Assembly (NCBI RefSeq): GCF_003589595.1 | Contig: NW_020654422.1 | Location: forward strand, 10,194,226 to 10,258,225 | Reading direction: 5' to 3' | From: Hyposmocoma kahamanoa | Taxonomy: Eukaryota > Arthropoda > Insecta > Lepidoptera > Cosmopterigidae | DNA: 64,000 nucleotides | Shown here: one piece after another, positions 11,701 through 25,500 of the stretch | Numbering within the stretch: the stretch's first letter is position 1 | Layout: each line of letters begins with the position of its first letter | Program-made: the position numbers and the translations under genes | Notes under the pieces: generated by a model | What the model saw: the letters and a program-made list of their open reading frames with translations, nothing else | What the model was told of the DNA's origin: nothing | The model's database searches: none

Positions 11701-13961
11701 TTTGCATTGCTTTTTTCTACTGCGTATCTTCTTTTTGGATAGCAACACGCAAGTGTTGATTACAAACATTTTCATGTTTTATTTAAATTTTATCTTAGAA
11801 GGGTACATCGTCTTCATGGTGACTGGGCTTTCAAGATTTACGTGTAGTTGTACAGAAATCCTTAAAAACTACTCCTTTACTAGTAAGGTATACTCGTGCT
11901 TGTTTTGCTTTAATGAAATAAAGGACATTATTATAATAACGTTTCTGTACTTCGCTTATGGTGAACATCTTTTACTAAAAGAGAGAGAGAACCTCAATAA
12001 GCGCTAGTTTAAAGTTTAATGCATTATTATACATCACTTCTAAGACGCGATCTAATAATATCACAAAATATAAATTATTACATTTCTCAACAAAGTAATA
12101 TAATAAAACAGATGTAAGGTAGTGTATGTTAATAATATTCAATTAAATATCTTATTTTATACTTAATGAATTATATAATTGAATTGATCACGAAATCGTA
12201 GTCTGGCAAGGTAATAGGAGCTACGCAAAGTAACGAAAAATAAATATGTAGCCATACCTTACGTCCATAGTTTTCCTTCACGTAACTACTACTTACTGTT
12301 TTCGGTGATCATGACAATTCTCAGCATAACACGAAATACTCTTTAGATCACTGTAATGAAAACAATTGATCAACCCACCTTACTTACGTGCCACTTCTGG
12401 TCACTGGACACTAGTCCACCAAACGCTTGCTTGCCCAATACTAGTTTGCTATTTAATTGAAAATTCGTATTTAATATTAATTTGGCATTTGTTTTATAAA
12501 GATACCACAGCAATGGCGTCAAAGTTGGGACACCACCAAGTACTATGGCTGTTTGGACCCGACCACGAGCTCACTGAAGTCGGAGCTATGAACATTTTCG
12601 CAGTGTATGTTAATGAACAAGGAGGTAAGAATATAATAAATGTTGCCGAGGCCTATTTGTACCTTATAACGTCCAAATTTGCAGAAACAGACAGACCATA
12701 TTATTGTTATATTTGCGCGCCGTCCAATTTTGACCTACATTAAACTGATCTAAAAAACTTGACTCTAGACAAAGAATAACTGACAAAAGACAGCAGCAAT
12801 CTCATCGTCTATAAACACGTCTAAGTAAATAATATGTTATTTATAAATAAATAAGGAAGTATCAACGATGCGATGTGGTGTACCTACACGCGTTTCTGTC
12901 GTGATATTTTCATAATTTTAATTGGTTTTAGCCGGAGACAGACATTAATAATAATGTATACAAAGATAGTGTTATTGGCCGATATTGTTATGTTATCTGT
13001 TTGACGTTATGACCCTGTGACCGGTAAATTCTCGTCTTACATTTATCTGAGGCAACATTCGGGGCCAGTAACATCAGGATTTTTTGTCTTATTTTTTTAT
13101 ACACCTGCAACCACAGATACGAAAAACAAAGTGTACGTTAATGGTCTTGAACACGAAATCCTCTCCGAAAAAGGAGTAGTTGCTATGCTAACCAGGTATA
13201 AAACTGTAATCCAGAAGACACAGAGGTATCTTTTAGGGTTATTCTTGAAAGCCATTCTATGATACATTTATGATACTTGTTTACACGCAAACAGCGAATG
13301 GCACGAATAAAATTGTAAAGCAGAAGCATGATTTGTTGCAGATAAACAATTAAGTACGCCGCCATTGAATGGCCTCATCCTGCCGGGCGTAACGCGCCGT
13401 TCAATCATTGAACTAGCTAGCCAATGGGAAGACCTTGTTGTCAAAGAAGAAGTATTGACTATGGGTCGAATTCTAGAACTCAATAAACAGGGACGAGTAA
13501 GTAACAGAACTAAATTATAACGATAAACATTTATTATCAACGGTATTACGGATTATCTGATATTATTCGATTAATTACTAAAACAATAAGCATTGCATGT
13601 AAAGAATTTGTTATTTTTTTATATTGGACTTTGGAAAAAAATATAATATATTATTAATAATAACTAATATTATTAATAACTAAAAATAAATATGCACTTG
13701 CATTTGTGTATCTGTTTAACCTGAAGAAGAAATGTTTATTTAAGTTAACCGTGACGCAATAATTTGTTGCAGCTATTGGAGATGTTTGGCGCAGGCACAG
13801 CAGTACTGATAAGTCCTATAAGCAGGATAGGCTTCCTAGAAAATAATATCGCCATACCCACCATGAAACAAGCGCAACCAGTGTACCAGCGAATAAAAGA
13901 CACTCTTCTCGCCATACAATACGGTCATATAGAGCACCCCTTCTCTAAAATCGTATCATAG
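8740..13961 (+). CDS. BCAT: Branched-chain amino acid aminotransferase, probably mitochondrial
   Basis: BCAT is a fold-type IV PLP enzyme that transfers the amino group of Leu, Ile or Val to 2-oxoglutarate. Eight exons join in frame: 8740-8760, 9183-9386, 9675-9884, 10178-10408, 11487-11670, 12502-12624, 13342-13496 and 13773-13961, giving 438 residues. The leader is Arg/Ser-rich with few acids (MPIRRSQ..., [11 protein letters not shown]), suggesting mitochondrial import. The core has [32 protein letters not shown], the PLP-lysine region [11 protein letters not shown] (Lys near residue 274), [33 protein letters not shown] and a C-terminal [10 protein letters not shown]. The CxxC redox motif of vertebrate BCATs is replaced by AVLI in this segment. 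All splice phases agree, and the spacing around GPTI matches the family, which fixes the exon 5/6 junction. First-exon choice is the least certain part. Confidence 0.93.
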
Positions 13962-15173
13962 TGACTATATCTGCGTGTTCTGTGAACAACGCATGACTTT
14001 CAGTGATACTTGTGAATTATAATGTACATAAAGTGAAAATCAACGCGCCAAGAGACGCTTATAACATGATGCCACAATGGAGAATGTTTACTGACTTTCA
14101 GCTCGCAAAGAGCTGCGTGAACTGTAAATTAGGTAATTAAAGATAATTTTATGATAACGTTCAAGGTTGATGCGAAACTTTGGATAGATAAGTGGACTTA
14201 ATGTTGTGCGTATTTTCCAAGTTTTTTAATTACTTTCCGTTTATATTTCCTTAATGGTGCTACCATTAAAATTAGCACGAGATGGCGACTGATGTATTTA
14301 TTACCAAATATGGTGAATTGATCTCTGATTGATTACTTTTGGTGTTCCGTCTACTATATGCTACTATCCGCTGTTCAGTGAAAAGCGTGTAGCATAGTTA
14401 CGGCCATTAACTTGTATATATTGTTTACCAACCATATTGTAAGAAAAAGTACAAAAACTAATTAGATTAGCTGACACCCTCTGTAAAACTAAATTAATAT
14501 ATTAGGTAATACGAATGTAAAAATATACCTTATGCATAGAAATACTCCTTATGATTTAATTGTAACAATAACAACCCATCCAAACGGATGGTGGCGACAT
14601 AATGTTCGATGTTCAAAATAATTGCCACTGTTTCGATTGAATTTGTATTCTGTAGGGTTGAATATGGTTTATGTAACGTATATGTGATATTAAATTAAAT
14701 TGTTTTCTACCACCTCTATATGTCTCTGGAATATAAAAACTAATAAGAACATCTCAAACTCTTAGAACAAACAATTAAATCGTTTGTCATTGGTCAAAGT
14801 ACAAGTGTGTACATATTTCACGTCTGCTGTTTTCTAGTTTTTATCAGTATAAAAAGTTAAATATTTATTTACTTGAATATATTATTTACTTTCCTTGAAC
14901 ACTTTTTCTTTATCTCTCTACATTAGTTTCGTCCAATTATCCCTAATTGATATTGTGCCGTGACAGTACTTTTGAGGACAAATACCAAAAGGTCAATTAC
15001 TGGACTAGACACCTAACAGTTCACAAAAAGAAACAGCTCAATACGAAAGGTAAAACATTTCGTTTCTACTAACAACCAGTATTCATGTATTGAGGTCAAC
15101 GTCACGATAGATGTAAATGTTTTTATTTAACCGATAATCTGATAAAAGTCACGTAGTTGGCGTAATACTAATA
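13962..15173. other. Intergenic region between BCAT and IFT88 3' ends (convergent)
   Basis: BCAT on plus and IFT88 on minus converge here. The stretch is AT-rich and holds their 3' untranslated regions. No gene, RNA or clear transposon end was recognised. Confidence 0.6.
15122..15127 (-). promoter_or_regulatory. Polyadenylation signal of IFT88
   Basis: AATAAA on the minus strand lies 47 bases past the IFT88 stop codon (15176-15174). The distance and strand fit a 3' processing signal. Confidence 0.6.
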
Positions 15174-16506
15174 TTACTCAGGCGGTAATGGCAGATCTTC
15201 ATCGAAATCGTCGATATTCTTCTTTTTGCCTGCCGACCTATGCAACGATCGGTTTACCTGCTGTACGCTATCTTGACTGCTGCTAACAGCGTATCTGTAA
15301 ATAAGTTTAGGTAGTTATTAGGTATTTCAATGTGATAATGATCGCTGGTTTTGTATAGTAAATTCAAAGTCATTTATCTACTGCGCACTTACTGCAACAA
15401 TCGGACATGTAAAATGTATGACAGTGAATGATTAATGAATGAAATTAATTAAAATATACAGACAGTTGACCTGTGACGTTACAAGCGACTGGCGTCGGTT
15501 TTGTGGTTTTCACCGGGAGGGACGAGTGTCTAGTGCGTAGCTTGCTTTTGTTAGAGGAAAAGGACAGAGGGCAACACATTATGCTGCGGAATTGGGTTGG
15601 CAAATGCCACACTTTGCCCGAGGCTACTGCGTAGCGCCATAGACGTAAAACGCAATTCCTTTTCGGGCAACATTTACATAAATGCAAAATGCTATGAAAA
15701 TACGTAGTTGTTTCCATTGTTAACGTTTACGTCATTTCTGTTATAATAAGTTCAAATTTAAAAAAATATTATTAACAGGGTGTTACTTTAAATGTACAGC
15801 AAGTTTCAAAATTATGATGAATAAGTTTATTTTGGACGACTTGAAAGTTTAGTTTTTGTACTATTGAGTTGCGGTAGTCTGATCGACATTATATAACTAG
15901 GCATTTGCATGCTATTTAATATATGCGAAACATGTTTGTACTGGCACTCTCTTGTAACAAGTTATGTTATATCATGTTTTGAGCAAATAAACGAATTATT
16001 ATTATTATTAAAATGCGTGACTCACGTAGCACTGGAGCGGCGACTAGCGGGTGTGAGCAGAGGCGCGGCGCTACCAACGCGGGAGTCGCGAGTTCCTGCG
16101 TGAAGTAACATCCCACGTCATTACCTCACATTTTATATTACCGCTGCATGCATTTCAAAAATAAATCTAATTACTATAATATATAATTATATTAATAATA
16201 AAATTAAATTATATCTTTAATCCCTTTCACTACTGTAGTGTCTGTTCTATTGTGTATATAATGTTTTGTTTCATTAGGCAATTCATGTTTACGTTGAGTC
16301 ATAAGTTTACCTCTTATCTGGTCAACAGGCGACTGGCTGGCTCCGGATGATCCGCTGCCTATTGATGTTACAGACGACGCTGAAAATTGTGTTAGGATTT
16401 AGAATACAGAAAGATAATGTTTCGAAATAATTTATGTGTCCTTTGGATCAGTTGGTAAGAGCGAGAAGAGAATGATATTCAATAAAATAAATATCATTTG
16501 AATACT

Positions 16507-16554
<48 letters not shown>

Positions 16555-19500
16555 CTATATATATATATATATAATATAAATATATATATAAATATGAAGA
16601 GAGAGAGATATATATATATATATAACATATATATATATCTCTCTCTTCATAACACATTTAAGAGGTGGTAACAAATCCAAAGAGCATTTTTTGTTATTAA
16701 TTAACAATTGAAAAAATGACGGGTTTTAATAGTAAAATTTTTTACATTAATTTTTTAATTAATTTTTAGTTTATGTATAATACGTTGTGCGTTTCTTGAT
16801 TATTTGTTACCATTAAGCTGATGGCTCTGAGGCCCATGCTTTATAAATAAATAAATAATAATAATTATAAATTAACACACGCTTGTCACAATGTTACCTG
16901 ATATTAAGTGATGATGCGATTGATGATGTGCGTTTGTCTTAAAATACCTAATACGCACGGCGTACTGCAAGTTTTGCGTAACTTCTTAAGGTAAAACAAG
17001 TTGTACTTAATGAAACAATAAACGAAAATAATTTATTTATATTGTTTTTAATTTTTCAAGTTTAAAATGAAGGTTTTTTAAGACGAGTACCGTGCCGTGT
17101 GGCTTAAGTATTGGGTACGAGATTTTAAGACCTAATTATATTTAATACAATATATTTAAACATTATTTGTTAACAATCACGCCAATAAACTCAAGCGAAA
17201 GCCAAACCAACGCTACAAAACAAAAAACCAAAGATATTGAATAAAAATATTGACAGTAGAGCGTTTGAGTAGCGTCACATTTCATATTATAGTTATTTTT
17301 GCCAAATGGCTCCGCCCTCGTATCTGTTATGTAAAATTTTGAGATATTATTTATGAAAAAAAAAATTAAGTTTTTATGAATTAATGTCATAAATATTGTT
17401 TGGGAACGAGGTGGCGAGTATAAGAAGCTTTTTTTTAATAACAAAAATACGATGTTCTTCTTTTGAAAGTCATATAGTTCTGTGTACAAAAAAAAATTAG
17501 AGGGAGTCAAGTCCGGACTATGTGCAGGATTGGTCACGAGCTCTATTTTTTCGGAGGCTAAAAATAATTTCGTGCGATGAAGTGTTGTACGACTTTTTCT
17601 AGGGCAGTGTGTAAACAAGTGGTCATGTACCGCTCATCATTAGCACACCAATTATCCTCTAATAGGGTAAGCAACATTTTTGAGCACTATTCAACACGAG
17701 TCCGTTTCTATTGTGGCGTCAGTTCCTGAGGGATCCGGTGACAACGGTGGTGAAATTTTTGTAACTTAATTCTTCGTGTAAATTTTTTTAGCTATGACTC
17801 ATACAGATTTTCAGATGTCCTCGAATAATTTTATACGTGATACGTCGGTTTCCTTCAATAAGCTGTTTCACAGTGGCCATGTTTTCTCCGTTGGTCGCTG
17901 TTGAAGGACGGCCTTCACGAATCACATCATTCAGAGAAACCCATTCACGCTCAAATTCCGCATACCATCACCAGAGTACCTACATAAATGAGGTGTTTAT
18001 TGCCCTCCTAAAAGCATTTCGAAGCCTAGCGGTATAATTTTGAAGAGAAAGAGCACTCTTAAAATCATAGAAAATTTACTACGCCCGACAATTATAAATG
18101 TCTATTAAAAAAATATATTTAAGCTTACTATTTCCCCCCATTTTTTCTTTTATAAATCTATTTAGGATCCTATGTTTAAAAAATACACCATTCGCAATTC
18201 AAATAGTTGTGCAAAGCCAACAGTGCACAAATTCAGCACTCAGTGTGCCCAATATAACTGCCTAGTGTTGGATAGCCCTAAATGTAATTTTTAGAAAACA
18301 CACAAACAGTAGTACACATAGGATGGAAAGTGTTTCGTGCGAATGGGTGGTATATCAATGAAATAATGAAGGAGTGTTTCGGACTTTCTGAAAAACCTGC
18401 GCACACTCGAAACTAGACAAGAAGGCCACTTTCTATTTTCACATATTGCTCATTGTCCTTACCTTATTTAGTAAACCTATATAATATAAGGATGTTACCT
18501 TGTAGTTTTCGAATTTATTTGTTAAGTATGTAGGTACCTCTATCTTGTTGTTTGAGCCTCGCTTGCGCTCGTTGCAATTCGCGCGTCCAAGCACTTGTTT
18601 CTGATAATCCCTGATCTCCACATAGTTTAACTATCAGTTTTAAACCTAAAAAAACATTAATAAACCCCTTATTATACTAAGAAAATACGTTAAAAAACAC
18701 ATTACAACGGTGAGCTCATCTGTTAGAAGAGATCTCTCCCAGCTAAACCTAGCTGTGATGAAGAAAGTCCGCGGGACTAATTATTGTACATACTTAAATT
18801 TATTAAAATTTAAATGTAAATATAAATTATGATAATACAAATTTTATTTATTATTACAAATATATAATTATGATATAATAACGCACACACTCAACATATC
18901 CCCGCATTAGAGAAACCCTGTGTCGCGGGTGCCATGGACACACACATAGACAACCACAAATTACACCCAAACTCACGAGAGAAATAAATGTAGGCCATAC
19001 AAATATTTCTCCTGCCCCGGGAATCGAAACTGGGACCTCTGCGTGGCAGTCCAGCTTGGTAACCGTTCGGCCACGGAGGCAGTTACACCTACGTAAACTT
19101 TGTATATGTAAATACATACATAAACACAATATATATTACAATGTAACCGAATTATTAGTTTATGTTATATTATTATTTAACATTACTGTGCGTAAAACTC
19201 CAAAAACGATTTTTATTGTGCTCTAATATAACGCCCTTAAAAAACTTCACATTCAAGAGTAAAATACAGTACATATTTACGTAAAACTTTGCAGATATTG
19301 AAATTAATCTTAAAATTTGGTTATTTAATGTAAACAATTCGTTACCAATGCTTACATTGAACATTGTCCGGGAATCGAGCGTTCATCTTCTTGAAAAGCG
19401 AAAGTGCGTCTTGGTATCGGCCACTTGCCCGTAAGCAGCTGCCCATCAAAAGGCCCCATTGAGGCTAATGAAAAGAAAAAAATTTTAACTATGCATAAAA

Positions 19501-22500
19501 ATACAGGATATATCACGAAGAGTACGTTGTAATTGTACAGTTTAAATCCGCCTTCCTCTTTCCATAATCGGGAGACTAAACGTATGCTAGCGTTCCACTG
19601 ATATTTCAAAGATTCGCACGAAGCGTTACGCCAGATAACAAATAAGTAATGAGAACGGACACTCTACGCCTCTCCCTGGCTTTAGATACCACATCACGCC
19701 CCGCACATTGACGGTCACATTGACTGAACGAGAACAAGGCTGTCGGCGAGCCGTTTTTGCGCTAAGACGGCTTTGATATTTGAATATAGTTTTCATTTAT
19801 TCGTTACGAAATTTGTACGTTAATATATAACATCATTTTAAGTTACTATTTATAACGGTCGTGAATTGTGCTGTGTACGGCTGTTTATAATCATCTAAAC
19901 GGGATAAAGAGAGGAGTTTCTTTCGTTTTTTGAAAGATGAAATGTAGTACGTAAATAAACTTATGTCTGAAACTCATTAAGTTATTGTTTTCTTTAGTGC
20001 AGAGTAATATATAATACAGATTTATTGTATCAATATAATAAGACGCCTTAACTTCGTGAGCTAGACAAGGGTTCTCGAATTTTCAATTTGTATTGCCGAT
20101 AAATATCACGTAGTGAATATACCTAATTATTAACTAGGTAATGATAAAGTTGGACACGCAATGTCAAATACTTCGGTTACCTTTTTTAAAGGTAACTGTC
20201 CAAAGTGCTTTTAATATATTTTTTAAATAAATCTTCAATATTATTCTAGGAAATGAAACTATTTTTCCGGATTTAAATCGCGTATATTTGTTTTTTCAAA
20301 CAAACCGACGTTTCGGGCCCTTTACAGGTCCCATGGTCACGGTTGACTGTGTCAAATGTCGATTTAAATCCGGAAAAATAGTTTCATTTCCTATGTGTAA
20401 CAATCGCGAAAACCTAAGAACTCGAAATATTATTCTAGTTAGTAAATTAATGAAAAATATATTATATCGATATAAATACGTAATGAACATGTATAATTAT
20501 TAGGATTCTAAATATATTAGAATTATAGATAACAGATTCGCGTTAGAATTTTCGCTATGTTGCCGCTCTGACCACGTAACGTAATAGTACGAGCATGTGA
20601 TGGGTAACCCTGCCACTTCACGCACACATTTGCACGTGTGCAGATAGCGCCTTGCTGTATGTAGTAGTAGTAGGTAAATAATTTTCGACCGTGGATGGAT
20701 TGTCCGGGGGGTCGATTTTATCGTCACTTTCCATCATGTGAGATAGAGGTCAAATGCGCATTTATAAAAATAATCTCTAAGAGGGGAAATGCAAAATTTG
20801 ACATTTACTGACTGTATATGAAATTCCTTCATTTATGTTTTGTTTGGTAGACATTACAATTAATAAAATGAAGTCTAAACATGAAAAAAATATATATTTC
20901 TAAGGAGTACGTCACATTGTTAGGCTGCAAACGCGCGGCGCGGCGATAGTACTGCAAAGCCACGTCGGGTGGCGCCTCTCGCGCCAGCCACTCCAAAGCT
21001 GATAATTCACAGGGCCATACTGCTTCCACCTGGACATTAAAAACTTGAATAAATAAATAATATAAATAGTAAAGAATTCTTAAATATCATCGACAATCTG
21101 GAAACCAATGATCTTCTAATTTATTCAAATGTTATCTGGAACCTTTCTATGGTATTTTTAATTATTGTAACTATTTATTTGGTGTACAGTAAAGTGTTTA
21201 CATACCAGTCTGTAAAGGCTAACAAGTTAAAGTCCATGTCCATAACACATCCTCATTACATCAGTTCACAATCAGCCATCGCTCTAAGCACTCATTCAAA
21301 TCATCAATCTATCAAAATGTAATATTATTAGTAATCAAGTAATAAAATCTCCTTAATAGTAATCAAACTATAATTTTACAAGATTACGGAAACTTTTAAA
21401 ATGAACCTATTTTTTCGGATCTAAATCGAAATAATAGTTTTATTTCCAATTTAGAACGACAGTTCATACATTGAACCCTAATTAGCACATGAGCGAAATC
21501 TACTTACATCTTGATAATGATGTTTTGCTGTTTGCATATCGCCCATTTCACTATGTAGCTGTGCCAGTGCGCACGTCACTCCCGCATCCCAACCACCGAT
21601 CATGCTGTACCTAAATAACAAAGATACCTCCTTTGCATATAGCCCATACTCTTACCGTATACCTCCATAAATTAATTTCGTAACTTTAATCTGCCGTAGA
21701 ACATAGGAAGCAGTTAAGGGATGTTTACGAAGTTCCAGTGTTTTGCCTAATTGCATAGCAGGCGAATAACGTGATTAGCGGGATGCTCATGGTGGTCGAA
21801 TTCCAAATTGTAAGCCTGGGTTTTTTCCATAGTACCTATTAGTACTTATTATTTATTTAAATTTACATACAAAACAATACAAGAGGTGGATTTAATGCCA
21901 TTAGGCATTCTCTACCGATCAAGCAGAGAGTTGGGTTCAGAATAATTAACATAATATAACAAGTTATGTCAAGTTAAGAACAAAGTATATAAAAAATTAT
22001 GATATATAATTGACACACATAAATATATATAAATAATATATCCATATATAAACAATCCATACAGGGTGGTAAGAATTAATGGGATACGGAGGGGAACCAT
22101 CTTACAGCGGTTACACCCGGCGACTATTAGCAGATGCAGGCGCTAATCGTCTACCTTTACAAACTACCAAACGCGCGATTGTAACGACTCTAAAGTGCTT
22201 AAGAGTTAATTTTACTAAAAGGAAACATCCTTTGACTTTTCTTAACATAAAGAACTGCATTCACAGATTTTTGAAAGGGTTACTTGAGCCGAGATTCGAA
22301 CCAACTAAAAATGCAAAAAATAAACACTCACTATTTTATTTTACAATCGATAGGATCAACGAAAGAATTAAAATCGCTATGTAAAAAGTACAGGTCATAC
22401 AATAAAAGACGTCCATGAAATATTAATAGTATAATACATAATATATAACAATGTTAGACAGTATGTACATACCATATTTGAAGCTAACACCGGAAAAATG

Positions 22501-25500
22501 GGGTAACCCATTTTTTTTTCTACAATGTTACTTTAAATGTTACGTTGTTGTGTTGTAGTTATAAGTTAATAATTATTTTATATTTGTATTGTGTATTCAA
22601 GTAAATATATAATTAACACATACATGAAATATTTTATTATTAACTTTTTATACAGGAAAGTAGCATCCATATATAAAATAATTATGTACCACTTAAAGTG
22701 TATGTATAATTGAAAGTAATATTGCAGAAAAATAATTTAAATGCGATTTACACCACTTTTGCGCCGATAGCCTCATTTAGTGTCAGTATTTACCCATGGG
22801 AAAAGAAATAAAGCATAACTATACAATAAAATAAACGTAATACATTTTTCATCACACTTGCTCGAAAATGGTACGATTACATGGTGGCTAACTTGACTAT
22901 AATAAAATCCACGGGCCTTTTTTCTTTCCATTACATTTTTAAAATTTTTTTATTTAATTGTAGCACGACATATTTCCTTACATAGGTCATGTTCAAGTTC
23001 AAGGAATGAGGTTTTGTATGAAAAAAATTTTATTAAATTTGACCCACTTTTGCTGTTTTTTTGGAAATAAAATGATCCTTACTTGAAACTTGTCGATCAG
23101 CACTAAAAAAAATTGATAAATTTTATTCATTTATATGGACAACTTACACTTGACCAAATAATTGACTATGTCATTATATTTTTGTTCAATCGAAAGATAG
23201 TTTTTAGTAAAGTTAGTTGTTAGTTCTTTGTAAATTTATTGTTACCTCTAAAGTAGGCTAACTAAAGCCTCCCTACGAATGCTACATTAAATGTATAGGA
23301 GCGTTTAATGTTAAAATTTTGGAGATTCCTAGTTTTATTTTTAAAAAGTTATTGATGTCGATTTACTCATTGGGTAACGTACTTTCGATATCAGTTTAAA
23401 GTTTTTGGATATCTCTTATATTTATGGAATAATCGCCTGGGCACAATTAACGATTACAAAGTAAAAAAATACAGAACTCGATTTATTAAAACCCTCAGCC
23501 TTTGGCTTCGGGCTTCTAATAGGCCTTCGTTAATAATTTCTTATTTACCAATGATCGGTAGCGGATGGGTCGTGGCTATGTGCACGTGCGAGCCGCGCTA
23601 GACCCGCGGCAGCCAAACTGCGCAAAGTGGCACCTGCGCCCGCAGCGCCGCGCACTCGCGTCCACCGCGCCTCAGCTGCGTCTACTGAGATGTCATCGGC
23701 GCTCTTTTCTAGTGCTAGAGCTGTGCACAGAAGAATTACGATTTATTTTACAATGTTGCATTCTTAGTGCTAACAAACCATTGTTAGACAATAAATAACA
23801 ATTATATATAATAATAATAACAACGCAACACACTCATAGCCCCGCACTAGGAAAAACCTGTGTTGCGGGTGCCATGGCCACACTCTACACTCAAACTCAC
23901 GAGAGAAATAAACGCTGGCTACACACACACACATTTCTCCCGGCCCGGGAATCGAACCCAGGACCTCTGCGCGGCAGTCCGGCACGGTAACCGTTCGGCC
24001 ACGGAGGCAGTTATTGCCAAATAATTGTATCTATTAACAATTTTGGCTGAAAAGTTAATAGTGAATAATTATACATAATTAAAGACAAAATGACAAGCCA
24101 AGAAGACAAAATGTGTTAAATTTGAATTACCTAACGTAAAATCGACTAGTTGAAGCATCGAAATAAACGGAGAAAAGTTAGAGTTTGTTAATAAAGCAGT
24201 GTCTTGGGAGTGACCTTAGATAGTAAACTTTAATGGTTTCCACATATATCTTCCCTGGCCAGCAGATTAAGCTCCGCTGCATACGTGAGCTTACCGATGT
24301 TAGTACTGCTAGACTAGTTTACTTTAGTTACTTCCATAGTATAATATCCTACGGGATTCTCATGCGGGGTAAAGCGGCAGATATTCAAACTTATATTTAT
24401 ATTTGTATTTGTATTGCACAAACGAGCAATTCGTTCTGTGTACCATCTAGGCTCTCGGGTTTCTCTCAGAGAAAAGTTTAAGGAGACTGGTATCATGACT
24501 GTGGCATCACAGTACATTTACTCAAATATTTTTTATATGCCCGTAAAAATATACATAATTTCAATAAGAAAGAAGATATCCATCCTTAGATATCCAACCT
24601 TAGAGCCAAACTCATGGTACCACGATTTCGTTTAACCAAGGTAAACGACTCTTTTATGGGGAACTGTATACGTTTTTACAATAAGATTCCGGAGCATATA
24701 TTAAGTTTATCATTTCCTAAGTTTAAAAACTACATTAAAAATATTTTGATCTAAAAATACATATTACAAACTTGAAGACTACGTGTTAGACAAAGATGTA
24801 TGGAAAGACGCCACGGCTCCAGAATCCACACAAATTTGACTCAAAGTGTATTCCATAGCATTTAAGTTTATTTGAAAAGAGCAATCCCTAGAGTTTCTTG
24901 CTCGTTCTTCTCAGGGAAGTCAGCGTAGTGAACGAGCAGTAGCTTAATGTAATGTAAATGTGACGTTTTCAAGTGTAAATCTATTTTACCTATGGAATAA
25001 AATGATCTTTGACTTTGAATTTGATTGTTAAGAGCTGCTAAGTTTTTGTGTTCAAACTCGCAAATACCAATTTCTACCAAGTTGCAGGTCACATGAATAA
25101 TTTACAAATAACTTTGAACATAATGCGTGTGTTCATATACGTGTTATAGAACTTTTCACGTTTCTTTATTTAGAAATTTATGATTTAGATAAAATAGTTT
25201 ATAGGAGTCTTTTCACTTCCATAGATGAATTTCGAAAATGTCTGTCTTACAACTACTTATGTGCCAAGTTTTATTAAAATCTGTTAACGGAAAGTGGGTG
25301 AAGTTGAATAAACTATAGGAGGCGGAATATTGTCTTGAAATTTAAATGGGTTCACTACTAAGGTATCCCCTATCCAACAGAAAAATAATTATCGAAGTTT
25401 ACAAGGAACACATTGAAATTGAGAACATCCTTTTTTATGAAATCGATTTAAAACGGTAACAAATTGTTACTTTAATGTATTCAGGCGTATTTCAAAGTTT

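Noticed and set aside
11702..12007. Hydrophobic open frame in BCAT intron 5
   Set aside because: AT-rich intronic frame with no domain; the exon 5 to 6 junction fits the family spacing directly.
13017..13262. Open frame between BCAT exons 6 and 7
   Set aside because: BCAT exons 6 and 7 join in phase without it, and its sequence has no similarity to BCAT.
15445..15717. 90-codon minus frame between the last two IFT88 exons
   Set aside because: IFT88 exons 18 and 19 join in phase without it, and its composition is not protein-like.
16448..16657. Open frame rich in Tyr, Ile and Cys
   Set aside because: It is the translation of TA and CA microsatellites.
22079..22384. 101-codon open frame on plus in an IFT88 intron, with GAGATTCGAACC inside
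   Set aside because: No recognisable motif, no splice context, and the B-box-like GGTTCGAATC on minus lacks an A box at the right distance, so neither a gene nor a tRNA is supported.
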